From positions 1-64,000 of the forward strand of contig MPUH01000262.1 of assembly GCA_001970955.1 (NCBI GenBank): a stretch of 64,000 nucleotides of DNA, read 5' to 3'. Below the pieces are notes generated by a model that was given only the letters and a program-made list of their open reading frames with translations, searched no databases and was not told the origin of the DNA. This document shows positions 19,479 to 29,904 of the stretch, piece by piece; within the stretch, counting starts at the first letter, position 1, and every line of letters starts with the position of its first letter. The stretch comes from Stentor coeruleus (lineage: Eukaryota; Ciliophora; Heterotrichea; Heterotrichida; Stentoridae). Position numbers and translations under genes: made by a program.

Positions 19479-20768
19479 ATGTATAAATCCGATATCGAAC
19501 CTCTAATACTTAACTGGAACCGTCTAGCCATGGAGAACCTAAAAGACAACAAGTTCCAAGAAGCCTACAATCTCTTACAAAAAGCTGAAGATTTACTAAA
19601 ACATCCAGAAAACTCATCCTACAACAAACTTTTATCTATAACAAACAACAACTTAGGCTGTTATTACAAAAAGATCCAAAAATTCCAAACATCCCTAGAT
19701 TACCTTTTCAAAGCTCTAAACCTCGAAATCCAAACAATATACGATAAAACTAATATCGCAGGAACTCATTTAAACATATGTGCCGCATATTCATTACTAA
19801 ATCAACATGGAAAAGCTTTAAGTCATGGGATTATGGCTACAAAACTATTAAAAGAAGCTCATGAAATTGATAAGAGTTCATCAACTTTAACATCATTAAT
19901 AATTGCCCTTAATAGTACAGGTTTTGAATATGAGCTTTTGAAAGAGTATGATAATGCTTTGATTACTTATAAATGTGGACTTGATCTTGCTGAAAAAAAC
20001 CTTGGATATGAACATTCAGTTACTGGGGCTCTTGTTAAAGCTTATAAGAATATTGTGAATCTAAAACCAGAAAAAACTATGGATGTTAGGATTTTTACTA
20101 AGAAAAGAGGTAGTGCGGGATTACCTAAGATAAAAACTTTTTCTAAAAGGAATAAAAGCGTTGAGACAAATAAGAAATTTTTTTTGAATGGAGAAGATGG
20201 GAGATATAAAGAGAAAAGGGCTAATTCGAATAAAAATTTTGATGAGAAAAATAGGGTGAAAAGGAGGCTGCCTAAGATTGATAAACCATTGACTGTGCCG
20301 AAAAGAGCTAGACAGATTTTTGAGGATAAGAAAATTCATGGGTTAGAAGAGAAAATTGCTGAACTGCAGAATCAGATTGAGGTTTTTCAAATTAAATGTA
20401 GAAAACTTGAAGAACGAGTTGTAAAACCTAAGATTGACAAAACTGCTGCAGCTGTAAAAATACAGCGTTTTTGGAGGGAGAAGCATATAAAAAATTTACC
20501 TTATAGGAAAAAAAGTATCCCAGCAGAAGCTAAAGCTATAATGGCAATAAAAGAATTCGAAGAGCTAAAAATGCAACATTTAAAAGAATTCCCATCAAGT
20601 GCTCAAGAAAAAAAATCCCCTGGTTTGTTTAAATTTAAAGAAAAACATACAATTCCACTTACTACATCAAGATTTGAAAGAAATAATAGATTTTATAAAA
20701 CAATAGAACTACCTCTAGATCCTATACTTGAGTCCACTATTGAAACAAAAGAAATGAAGGCTTACTAA
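19479..20768 (+). CDS. TPR and IQ-motif protein
   Basis: Single exon, 429 residues. Residues 10-190 are TPR-like helix pairs (NLKDNKFQEAYNLLQKAEDL; NNLGCYYKKIQKFQTSLDYL; EYDNALITYKCGLDLAEKNL). A basic linker follows (210-275), then a coiled coil (EEKIAELQNQIEVFQIKCRK), then an IQ motif AAVKIQRFWREKHIKNL at about 325-341. TPRs bind partner peptides, and the IQ motif should bind calmodulin or centrin. This architecture is common among ciliate basal-body and axonemal proteins. No enzymatic domain is present. Confidence 0.87.
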   Translation: MYKSDIEPLILNWNRLAMENLKDNKFQEAYNLLQKAEDLLKHPENSSYNKLLSITNNNLGCYYKKIQKFQTSLDYLFKALNLEIQTIYDKTNIAGTHLNICAAYSLLNQHGKALSHGIMATKLLKEAHEIDKSSSTLTSLIIALNSTGFEYELLKEYDNALITYKCGLDLAEKNLGYEHSVTGALVKAYKNIVNLKPEKTMDVRIFTKKRGSAGLPKIKTFSKRNKSVETNKKFFLNGEDGRYKEKRANSNKNFDEKNRVKRRLPKIDKPLTVPKRARQIFEDKKIHGLEEKIAELQNQIEVFQIKCRKLEERVVKPKIDKTAAAVKIQRFWREKHIKNLPYRKKSIPAEAKAIMAIKEFEELKMQHLKEFPSSAQEKKSPGLFKFKEKHTIPLTTSRFERNNRFYKTIELPLDPILESTIETKEMKAY

Positions 20769-20966
20769 TTGCTTTCACACTACGCTGATTACATAAAATA
20801 AAATTTTGATAACTATAAAATAATTTTGTTATAAAGAATAACAATATTTCATAATAAGTTTTATATAAATGAATAATATATATCAAATATAACTTTAAAA
20901 ACATCAATTATCCTCCAATAAAAACTAAGAAAATTCCAATACTAAATTTATCTAATCTTTGTATTA

Positions 20967-21833
20967 CTATTCTATATCCTGAAGTACTCTTAAAGGACTA
21001 TTTTCCTCCTGCCGCTGTTGTTTTTTCTTCAATCTCCACTGTACAAACACAACAATAATCGTAATAATAAACAATCCCAAATAAAAATACCCAATCAATT
21101 CCCAATCAACTCCATGTAAAGTCGAAGGTTGTGATATATAATAATCCCCAGCGCATAAATACTCACAATTATTACAAGAACATGGTTTAACAGTATAACC
21201 ATAAGCATTTGTGATATTTTCTTGACATGATGCAAATTTAAGACTTAAACTATTTGGCCCATCATCAAAATAAAAAGTTGTCCACAATAACCCAATAGGA
21301 ATTCCTTCATATCCTTGAAACTGTAAAAACCCTTGTGGACTTTGCATAGCACTAACTTCAGTAACATAAGGGCATTTTTGACATGAATTATATAATTCAC
21401 AAGCTAAAGAATTTGTCACTGTAAAATTGTTTAGGAAAATCGGCATCAAATGTCCGTCTATTGGACTTGGGACTATAGCTTGAGGACCAGCTGCAACAAA
21501 ATCTGCTTGATTTGGAGCACATGTAAAATAACACCAAAGAAGTTTTAGATTAGCTGCACATATATCACATCCTCCTACTTGAGATCCAAATGTACTATCT
21601 AAAAGGCTGAATTTATATTGCATTGCATAGTTTTGATCACTGTTACAACAAACATCTAAGCCTTCAAACATCGGACATGCTGGTGAGGATTTCCAGTCTG
21701 ATTTGAATGGTGGGATTTGTGGATCTAGTTTATAAGGTGGGTTACAGATGTATGGAGGCATTGTACAGTTTTCTGAGAAACTACACATGCTGAATACGGG
21801 GGTAAAGATATTGATGAAGACTATGGTGAGCAT
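20967..21833 (-). CDS. stand-alone NPC1 N-terminal-domain membrane protein
   Basis: Single exon, 288 residues. It starts with a hydrophobic signal peptide (MLTIVFINIFTPVFS). It then has the cysteine pattern of the Niemann-Pick C1 N-terminal domain: GLDVCCNSDQNYAMQ, CDICAANLKLLWCYFTCAPN, and later KPCSCNNCEYLCAGD. A single membrane helix follows (YFYLGLFIITIIVVFVQW, about 247-265), then a short basic cytosolic tail. In NPC1 this domain takes cholesterol from NPC2 in the lysosome lumen and passes it to a 13-helix channel-like body. That body is absent here: the next gene is unrelated and the frame ends normally. The protein may act as a tethered sterol receptor. Confidence 0.85.
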   Translation of the reverse strand: MLTIVFINIFTPVFSMCSFSENCTMPPYICNPPYKLDPQIPPFKSDWKSSPACPMFEGLDVCCNSDQNYAMQYKFSLLDSTFGSQVGGCDICAANLKLLWCYFTCAPNQADFVAAGPQAIVPSPIDGHLMPIFLNNFTVTNSLACELYNSCQKCPYVTEVSAMQSPQGFLQFQGYEGIPIGLLWTTFYFDDGPNSLSLKFASCQENITNAYGYTVKPCSCNNCEYLCAGDYYISQPSTLHGVDWELIGYFYLGLFIITIIVVFVQWRLKKKQQRQEENSPLRVLQDIE

Positions 21834-22335
21834 AGATAATTATTAGAAGATGTGGAAAAAATGTATTTGGAAGGATTTAGGGATGTTTGTGGAGGGAGGG
21901 GGTAGGGAGATTGGTACCATTAATTATCACATGTTTATTATACGATGAAGATAATGTGTTTTTTTTGGGTTTTGATGGAAATTGGAGGTTGTGTAGGATT
22001 AGATTTAGGATTAGGTTAGGATTTAGCAGATCAGTGGGAGTAGGACTAGGTTAAAAGGTTTTAGGAATTATGTTTGAGAAAATTGGTATGGAGTTTTAGG
22101 GTTAAGGCGAAAATTATGAGTTTTATTAGAAATACTTAGGTGTTAATATATGATTATAGATGCTTATTATAAAATAATTATCAACATTTCAAACATTTGG
22201 GGCTATCCTAACTAATTTTATAAGGTAAACTAATATAAACAACAACACTTACAAAAATTTAAATCACTCCTTTAATTCCTTTCTCAAACTTATCATAAAA
22301 CGCTATATAAAATTATTGTCTTTCATATAAGACAT
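21834..22335. other. intergenic, G-rich 5' flank of a minus-strand gene
   Basis: Bases 21840-22150 are G-rich and C-poor on the plus strand, the mirror of the flank rule seen at plus-strand genes. From 22190 on the strand turns C-rich, the 3' flank of the next minus-strand gene. No other feature was seen. Confidence 0.6.
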
Positions 22336-22908
22336 TTATATTAAAACGCAGCAACATGTTTTATTAGCATTTCTTGTTTCAGAAAGCACTTTCAACTCTT
22401 CTTGAATTTTCTCTAACCCAAACTTCAAATTATATAATTCAGATTCAGTTACGCATATTTCCTGCTCATTTCTATTCAAATCATTCTTAGCATGTTCATA
22501 ATCGCTTTGAAGTTTTATTATCTGCTCAAGAAATCCTTTCAATTTTTCATTATTAGATAACATAGTCATAATTTCAACTTTATCTGTAGGTTCATATCTT
22601 TTTACAGGCTCTTCATGACTTGGTTCAAAATCTCCTATGCTTTCTGATGAGTTTATAAAGCTCCGACTAGTACTTTTGAAATTCATCAACCCTGTCGTTA
22701 AGTCTTTTTGCATCTGCTTGTTTTGTTTATGGATCTTTACTATTTCTGGGGGCAAAGGGTTTCCTGATGTGTCTTCTTCTGTTACTAAGCTACTATCGAT
22801 GGAACTTATTACGGATTTGGATTCTTCGTCTTGTTCTTCAACAACTAGATTTTGCATAATATTTAACTTGAATTTAGCTTCACTTTGAACATTTACCGTA
22901 TAGTGCAT
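22336..22908 (-). CDS. small coiled-coil protein ending in a CaaX box
   Basis: Single exon, 190 residues, not recognised by family. A Ser/Glu-rich N terminus is followed by a coiled coil around residues 115-180 (NEKLKGFLEQIIKLQSDYEH; ICVTESELYNLKFGLEKIQE). The C terminus is CCCVLI, a good CaaX box (Cys-Val-Leu-Ile, which favours geranylgeranylation) with two upstream cysteines for palmitoylation. It probably coats or tethers a membrane. The size, coiled coil and CCC-aaX ending parallel the gene at 14261-14746. Confidence 0.82.
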   Translation of the reverse strand: MHYTVNVQSEAKFKLNIMQNLVVEEQDEESKSVISSIDSSLVTEEDTSGNPLPPEIVKIHKQNKQMQKDLTTGLMNFKSTSRSFINSSESIGDFEPSHEEPVKRYEPTDKVEIMTMLSNNEKLKGFLEQIIKLQSDYEHAKNDLNRNEQEICVTESELYNLKFGLEKIQEELKVLSETRNANKTCCCVLI

Positions 22909-23295
22909 AGTTATTTTTTATAATTAGATTTTTCGATTTGTTGATGGAAGTTTTATAAAATTTTTTTGGCCTTTAAAAAGTTTTTATGTGATTTTGGTTT
23001 ACGGAAAAATCAGCTGGGTTTTGAGATTGAAGTTGAGATGGAGATGATTATTTTAAGTTAATTGTTTTTGTTATGGAGGATATTGATTTTATTTAATTTT
23101 AAAATAGAATTATGATATGGTGAAGATGCTGTATTGAAGATGTTTAAGGTGATTTTTTTATTAGGGTTTTAATTTATTTGATAAGGAAATATTATTTGCT
23201 TGGGTTTTTGGTTTTTGGGTTAGATTAGTTTTAAATCATAGTCACAATTAATATCAAAGTAAAATTCAATAACTAAACTTATCATAAATTTTAAA
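22909..23295. other. intergenic region
   Basis: G-rich and C-poor on the plus strand next to the upstream minus-strand gene, then AT-rich. No feature was recognised. Confidence 0.55.
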
Positions 23296-24159
23296 CTAAT
23301 TTTTTTGTTCATAGCCCTTTGATAATATTTCTATGACAATTCCTTCAAAAGAATCATTTAAATTTTCTCTTAGCTTAAAGGAATATCCTAAAATACACCC
23401 TAATGGTAAAATTTCCCCAATAAAAATACAAAAGAAATAGATTATACACCTAAGTAAATTTTACTTTGAATTTAAGTCATTAACTAGACCAAAAGATATT
23501 TTAAGTGATACTGATATTAGAGCTATCAAATATGTTAGGAAAATAAGCAATTTAACATTTTTTATGAAGTTCTCACAAATTTTTCCAGAGTATATTATTC
23601 TAGCAATTTTACAGAGACGTATTGCAATCACTAAATCTGAAATTGTAATGATAAAGTAGACTATGTAAATGAATATAGAAAAAATAAGATAAGCAAGTGA
23701 ATTATAGGAAAGCAGACCTAGAACAATTGATACTGTAGTTATTAAAATAGTAAGCAATATAAAGATCAGGCGAATTATGTATAAAAATTGAGAATTATCT
23801 CTGTGAAATAATATTTCTTGGTAGTTTTCATATAGTACAAGTATCATATCTAAAAAAGTTAATCCTAAAGCTATATAAAACCCTGTAGCCAAATTCAAAA
23901 CAATTTTTTCCAATGGTTTTGAAAATGAGAAGGTTAAAAAAAGTATTAAAATGAGCCTGACTAATTATTTGTTACCTAGAGAAATTAGCACAATAAATAA
24001 TAAAATAAGTAGTAAATAATTTTTGTATGCAGAAACTATAGGATATTTGAATCGAAAGATAGTTGTTATTATTAAGCCAATATAGCTAATAAAGAAAAAC
24101 CATCTAGATGCTAAAAATATAGGATCTGAAGTATTAAACAAAACAAGGTTTCCATCCAT
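23296..24159 (-). CDS. multi-spanning membrane protein, family member 1
   Basis: Three exons (24159-23976, 23960-23465, 23449-23296) with 15-nt GT-AG introns at 23961-23975 and 23450-23464 give 277 residues, ending in TAG. ATG at 24157-24159 gives MDGNLVLF, matching the MDGDLG/MDANLG starts of the two neighbours. About seven hydrophobic helices are visible, with the shared FRFKYPIVSAYKNY segment after helix 1 and a C-terminal exon CIFIGEILPLGCILGYSFKL that aligns with the last exon of members 2 and 3. The last intron sits at the same place in all three; the first is unique to this member. Topology resembles a seven-helix receptor, but no known family motif was identified. Confidence 0.85.
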
Positions 24160-24373
24160 AATTAATATAATAATCTTAGTATAATATATTCTCATTACAA
24201 TTAAATAATATATTCTTTATAATAAAGATATTATAAGTGTAAAAATGTTGGGAGTTTTGTCAGAAAACTTTAAGACTGGTTTATTTTTTTTGTTTTTTAA
24301 GGTTGAATAAAGAAAAATTTTAAGTTTCAATGAAAAATATGATTTTATCTTATAAAGTTTTTTTCTATATAAT

Positions 24374-25222
24374 ATGGATGGAGACCTAGGTACTTATTCT
24401 AATAATACACTCTTATTCAAAATTTTTACATGGGCTTTAGTATTATCTTATGTACTATTAGCTATTGGAGCTATTCTTCGCATAAATCTTACTATTACCA
24501 GAACATATAAAAAGCAAATAATTGGGATTCTTATATGCATTATCGGAAATGCTTTAAGTAATTACCATATAGTGCGTATTATCCTTTTATTATCAGTATT
24601 TTGGAATATACAGCTAACATCTCGTTGGTTTATATGTGATATAGGTGATATTTTCTATCTATCCATCACATTTATAATCACTGATATCTCAATAAGCTTT
24701 TATTGTTTCTATAAACTTGAATGGACAAATGAAAAAAGGCATATTTTTCAACGTAATTTCAGAACTGTGTATCTAGCTTTATTTCTCACGTATATCTTAT
24801 TATCAGTAGCAGATTTAATTAATAGAACTCAAAATAGTTTATATGAAGAAGGTGTTGATATATGTTCTATTTTTATATGGTTATGTGTATTCCTTGCAAC
24901 TTTAGTAAGTTCAACATTATTACTTAAGACAGCTCGTTTAAATTTTACTGAAGAGATTTTTAGTAAGATAAAAAAAAATGTTATTTTTTTAGGTGGGTTT
25001 TATGTGATTTCTAATGGGCTTTTTTATGTTATTGAGCTAATATTTTTTTATGTAAAAGGAGAAAAAGATAGGTAAGGGTTATTTAGAAGTGTTTTGTTTT
25101 TTGTATATTACATGATTACTGAAATTATTCCTTTTACATTCATGTTAGTTTATGTTTTTAAGCTTAAGTATGACTTTGAGACCAGTTTTGATGATGTAGC
25201 AAATGAGCTGCTAAAAAAATAA
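24374..25222 (+). CDS. multi-spanning membrane protein, family member 2
   Basis: Two exons (24374-25071 and 25087-25222) with a 15-nt intron at 25072-25086 give 277 residues, ending in TAA. Seven hydrophobic segments can be counted. Conserved blocks are AILRINLTITRTYKKQ after helix 1, CIIGNALSNYHIVRIILLLS, SRWFICDIGDIFYLSITFII, TARLNFTEEIFSKIKKN before helix 6, and ITEIIPFTFMLVYVFKLKYD before an acidic C-terminal tail (FDDVANELLKK). The R..F/W and SYKKQ-type loops are the most constant. The family could be a ciliate seven-helix receptor or a THH1/TOM1-like protein; both are inference. It lies head-to-head with member 1. Confidence 0.87.
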
Positions 25223-25673
25223 TTTTTGAGATAAGTAGTTTATTATGAGAAATGACTAAGTTATTATCTTGTATTACTGAGGATTGTGTTTTAAGTATAC
25301 ACAAAATTAATGCATTGAAATTGTAGTGGCCGATAATATTTTGGATAGGTTAACAATTTGGCTAACTGTTAATAGTTTTTGATTAGATTTTATATGAAAA
25401 TTACATATTTTTTTTGAGTTGAAAAGATTTTGGTATTTTCTTCATATTTTCCAAGTAGTTTATTATAAAAATTATTTTTTTGAGCTTTCTTATAAGATAA
25501 ACACCTTATATAAATAAACTTAATTTAGCATCTAAGAATTTGTAATACTAATTACCCAAGGATACACTTAAGCATACATTACAAAATGACCTATCTTACA
25601 ATTAAAATTTAAAAATAAATCCACTTTAAACTTAAAAATTCCATTCTTTATATACATTTTACCTTATTATAAA
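25223..25673. other. intergenic region, partly copied downstream
   Basis: The first 120 bp (3' flank of family member 2) recur in degenerate form after the fossil fragment at 29389-29430, including a shared block around TTAAGTATA. The last 130 bp are C-rich and G-poor, as in other 5' flanks. Confidence 0.6.
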
Positions 25674-26543
25674 ATGGATGCAAATCTCGGTATATACTCA
25701 AGTAATACAATTTTATTTCAAGCTTTGAGCTACATCTTAATATTTTTCTATTCTTTACTATTCCTTGGGTCAATTCTCCGTCCAAATTTCTCAATTGTAA
25801 ACTCATACAAAAAGCAAGTATTCTTAATCCTAATGTGCATAATCGGAAGTGCTTCAAGTAATATTTACACAGTGCGAATAATCCTTTTTTTATCAGCATT
25901 TTGGAAAATAAGTACCTCAATTCGCTGGTTTATATGTGATATTGGGGATATATTTTACTTGTTTATTACTTTTATAATTACAGATATCTCAATAAGCTTT
26001 TATTGTTATTACAAATTTCAATTGCTACATAGAAAAAAATTCTTTATTTTACGTATATCAAGAATATTATATATACTTACCTTTCTTACTTATGTTGCTG
26101 CAGCATTTGCTGATTTGAAAAATTTAGATTATGATATTTATGAAAATAGTACTGATATATGTTCGATTTTTATATGGTTTTGTATTGTTATTACAATAAT
26201 CATAAGTTCTATGCTTATAATAAGAGGTGCACGTTTAGCTTTTACTGAACAGATCGTCAATAAAATTAAAAAAAATGCTTTGATTTTAGGAGGGTTTTTT
26301 GCAATTGCTAATGGGATTTTTTATGTTATTAAGTTTATTTTTGTAAATACTCGAAATGATGATCAGAGGTAAGGGATATTTAGGAGTATTTTGTTTTTTA
26401 TGTATTATTTATGTGATGAAATTATCCCATTTATGATAATGCTAGTTTATCTTTATAGACTTAAGAATGATTTTGAGACGAATTTAGAAGATGTGGCGAA
26501 TGAGTTGTTGCAGAATGATGAAGGGAAAAAAATTGTGATTTAA
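25674..26543 (+). CDS. multi-spanning membrane protein, family member 3
   Basis: Two exons (25674-26368 and 26384-26543) with a 15-nt intron at 26369-26383 give 284 residues, ending in TAA. It is the closest relative of member 2, sharing MDANLGIYSSNT, CIIGSASSNIYTVRIILFLS, RWFICDIGDIFYLFITFIIT, GARLAFTEQIVNKIKKNA and DEIIPFMIMLVYLYRLKND. The intron is at the identical phase and site. Seven hydrophobic segments are separated by short, mostly basic loops. The C-terminal tail is acidic (FETNLEDVANELLQNDEG). It was presumably made by tandem duplication of member 2 about 450 bp upstream. Confidence 0.87.
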
Positions 26544-26822
26544 AAAATAGATTGTTAGGATGATAGTAAATATATAATTTTATATTAATATGAATACTAG
26601 GTTTAGTTTTAGATAAATTAATTATTGTGATTTTGTAGTGCTAATCAAATAATTTTAATGATAGTTTTAAAATCAAATTAGTTAATAATAAGTGTTGTTA
26701 TATAAATTTTAATTCAAGTATTTTGAAATTTTACCTTAAATATTTCATACTATTCATAAGTTTAATTCTGTTTTTCTTTCTAAGATGATTACTTGAGATT
26801 ATCTAGTGTTATTTATTCTAAT

Positions 26823-29036
26823 CTAAGCTTGATTATTCTCAGCTTCGCCCCCATGATTTTCCTTTAAGTTATTGTCAATCATTCCAGTTTTAGTTCTGCT
26901 TTTTTTAGTATCATTGTTTAAAACCTTTCTGATTTTTGCAGTTTTCAAAAAATATGCAATTACTGTATAAATAACCAGCATCATGAGCAGATCAAATAAC
27001 AGAAAGATAAGGAAATTTACTGTCCAATAAATCGAATAACCAATGCAATATTCACATGTCATCCCAACAATAGCGGCAAAGCAAAGGACAGTTAATATAA
27101 TATAAATCATAATAACATAAATCGTTAGCTTCTTTGCCCCTAAAGTGTAAAAATTCAAAAAAAACATTGGAATTATTCCTACTTGTGCAAGTGCCCATCC
27201 GAAAGCTCCTTTATATAACTGTCTTCCATAATAATCAGTAAAATCTTTTTCATAATGCTCAAGAGGTGTATCAAAATACGCATACACCGCTCCAATCAAT
27301 GTTAGCATTAAAAGCTCAGAAACACATAATTGCAAGCATAAAAGAGCCCTTCTTTTCGGTGGAGACGAAATAAAAAGAGCAGAAAATGGATGTATTAAAA
27401 GCATGGTAAACCCGTTCCATCCAAAATTTTTCTTTTCCTTATCAGTTCTAAAAAATACAAACGGAAGGAAGATCCCTAAAAATACTAACACAGACATACT
27501 AGCGACAGGCCCGCTTCCAACATTGCAATCAGTAGGTTTAATATTCAATTGTTTTTCATATGTAATATTAGAAATATTATCAGTCAAAACTTTAAGATAA
27601 AAAGTGCCAGTATTTTTTATTTGAAGGTTATAAAAATAAACAGTCCCATTATCTGTAGATTTATTATATTCTCCATCTATTTCACCTATTGGATCAAGAA
27701 AAACTACAACATTATGCTTATGGTTACTCTCAAGTTTACCATTTTCTTTTTCATAGATTTCTACCTGAAATTCAAGATAATGATTAGTATTAGCAGGAAG
27801 ATCTTTGATCATATTGGTGATTTTTATAAAGTTTGGAGTTATTTCTATTGAAGCACTACCTTTTATAAGATTATCATCAGTTTTTATAATAATTTCTTGT
27901 GTACCATTTTTTGTGAAGTATACTTGATCAAAAACTCTTTTGCCTGTATCGAATCTCAAATTATCAATTCCAACAGCTGATGAACTTGTATCATCAATTT
28001 CTAATTCTATCAACTGTTTATATAATTCTTTATCTTCTCCATAAAGTTCAACAGTTACACTTAAATCTACAAACATAGCTTTTACATCTGCGGATGGTGT
28101 TATTTTAATACTTTCAAGTTTATTCAAAACATCAAATATTTCAGAAAATGCTGTCTGACAATAATCGCATTCTATCATAAAAAAAAAAGTTCCAGAACTG
28201 ATAATTCTAAAATCTGTTAGTTTAACTTCTCCATATTCAGTTTTATTAGTTACAAAATTTTTTTTATCTTCCACAGTTTCTCCAGTAAAAATAAAATAAT
28301 CTCCAGAACAAGTTCCAGTACAACTTAGAGTAATATTCATATCATAAATATTTGCAGTATCAGTATCAGGACCATTTAGCACTTTAAATTCAAGTTTCTG
28401 AATATCTGAGCTTAAATAAGTAGCATTTCTGCCTGTATTTATATCGATTATTAATTGTGAAACAATTATATTCATTTCTTCGTTAGCTCCATCTTTTGTA
28501 CTAGCTTTAATTAATTGACTGCCAGTTACATTGAAGTAAACCTTTTGAGTAGAAACTCCTAAAACAGTAAATGTAGAATCAAATTCAGGATATACTAATT
28601 CAACTTTTTCTTCATCATTCCAATTTTTACTATTTTGATCAGTTAAGAGAAATGTCAGATAATAATCTTTTTTTACAAATAAAACATCAGAATTTAAAAC
28701 AAGAGTTATATTAAGTACAGCTTTCACTATGCTTATAGATTGAGAATATCCTGATGCACCGCCAGAGGTTGCAGTTATTTTTAGATCTGATCCAGCATCT
28801 GCAAATCTTAATGAATTGAATGTAATAGAATTACCTGAGGCAGTTTTAGTCAAAGTGCCTTTAAGAGTTACAGTTGAAGATAACACTACATCACCAGTAG
28901 AAGTTCCAGTAACTATAACAGAAAAAAAATCATTTGTTGTTGCAGGCTATGTAAATATTACTTGCTCAGTTAAAACAACTATTAATTCTGATGAAACTAT
29001 TTGGATCACTCCAATAAACGCTATAGCAAAGAGCAT
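26823..29036 (-). CDS. large-ectodomain membrane protein, tandem copy A
   Basis: Two exons (29036-28962 and 28946-26823) joined by a 15-nt intron at 28947-28961 give 732 residues. The first exon is exactly a signal peptide (MLFAIAFIGVIQIVSS). About 460 residues of beta-rich ectodomain follow, with Ig/filamin-like strands (SGNSITFNSLRFADAGSDLK; a second set at HYLEFQVEIYEKENGKLESN) and cysteine pairs such as LSCTGTCSGDYF and IECDYCQTAF. Then come about five membrane helices and a basic tail. The segment LLIHPFSALFISSPPKRRAL resembles the helix-2 region of polycystin-1. There is no PLAT domain or ion-channel pore. Its paralog is copy B at 29905. The role is unknown, and a surface receptor is plausible. 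Confidence 0.82.
27001..27347 (-). repeat. near-identical tract shared with 30083-30429
   Basis: Within these 347 bp copies A and B differ at two positions that I can find. On both sides the same genes differ at many positions, including third codon positions. The tract encodes the middle membrane helices. It marks recent sequence exchange between the tandem genes. Confidence 0.85.
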
Positions 29037-29388
29037 TTTTATTATTATGAGTTAATTTTATGAATATGCCTTCTTTTTCTATATAAAATTTTATAGAATA
29101 AATGCAAAAATAAGCCATATTAGCTAGCGGAAATCCTAAGTTTTAAAGATTTTGTTTTTTATGTTAGAAAAGGTAATATTATGCCTTGTTATGCTTATTT
29201 CTCAAAAAAACTAAAAGCTAGATAGAAGTTTTTACTAATTTTTATATAATATTGAAAATTTTTATGAGCTTCAATACCAACTGACTTAAAGCTTAAGTTA
29301 TGAATAAAAAAGCATACTTTGCTTTAGAAAATCATTTAAAAGTACAGTTTAATACTGCATTTTTAGGCGTTTGGATTTAGAATTTTTG

Positions 29389-29430
29389 TTTTACTATAAG
29401 GCCAGCTTTGAGGATGTGACAAATGACTGA
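29389..29430 (+). pseudogene. fragment of a multi-spanning family gene (C-terminal tail)
   Basis: The translation FYYKASFEDVTND followed by TGA matches the tail FETSFDDVANE of family member 2. The non-coding DNA after it also resembles the 3' flank of that gene. It is a relic of a tandem copy with no open upstream part. Confidence 0.65.
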
Positions 29431-29551
29431 AAAATTATTTTACGTAATTTTTAAGAGAAAATCTTTGTAATCATTGTCTGATATTGTTGATGATTATGCT
29501 TAAGTATATATAAATAAATGAGAAATAAAGAATATATAGAAATATATTGCT

Positions 29552-29665
29552 TTTATGTTTTATTTATATGATGAGGTTGTCTATTTTACGATAATGCTAG
29601 CTTATATCTATAAGTTTAAGAATTATTTTAAGAGGAATTTGTAAGATATCCCAAATGATGAATGA
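29552..29665 (+). pseudogene. fragment of a multi-spanning family last exon
   Basis: It reads FMFYLYDEVVYFTIMLAYIY, then KFKNYFKRNL, TAA, DIPNDE, TGA. It aligns with the last exon of family member 3 (FMYYLCDEIIPFMIMLVYLY, then RLKNDFETNL). The TAA at 29642-29644 interrupts the tail and nothing upstream is open, so this is a second dead copy. Confidence 0.75.
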
Positions 29666-29904
29666 AAACTATGATGAAATAACAAGATTATTAGAATTTA
29701 TACTATTTATTTAAATGCTGATGATGTTTATGAGTATTGAGGTTCTAGAGTATAAAAGTAAATTTAGATGGGAGTTAATATTATTAATTAGAAATAATAG
29801 TAATTAAAGTGTTTAAAAGATTAAGTTTAAGTTGGTATATGCAAAATTTTAATTTTCCTTTCTTAGGTAATTACTTGAGATTATCTAGTGTTATTTATTC
29901 TAGC

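Larger units (their letters stand above)
29037..29904. other. spacer between duplicated genes, holding fossil fragments
   Basis: Its first 80 bp match the 5' flank of copy B (32131 on), sharing the block TTTTATAGAATAAATGCAAAA, which shows that the duplication included the promoter. Two remnants of the multi-spanning family lie inside (29389-29430 and 29552-29665). Confidence 0.7.
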
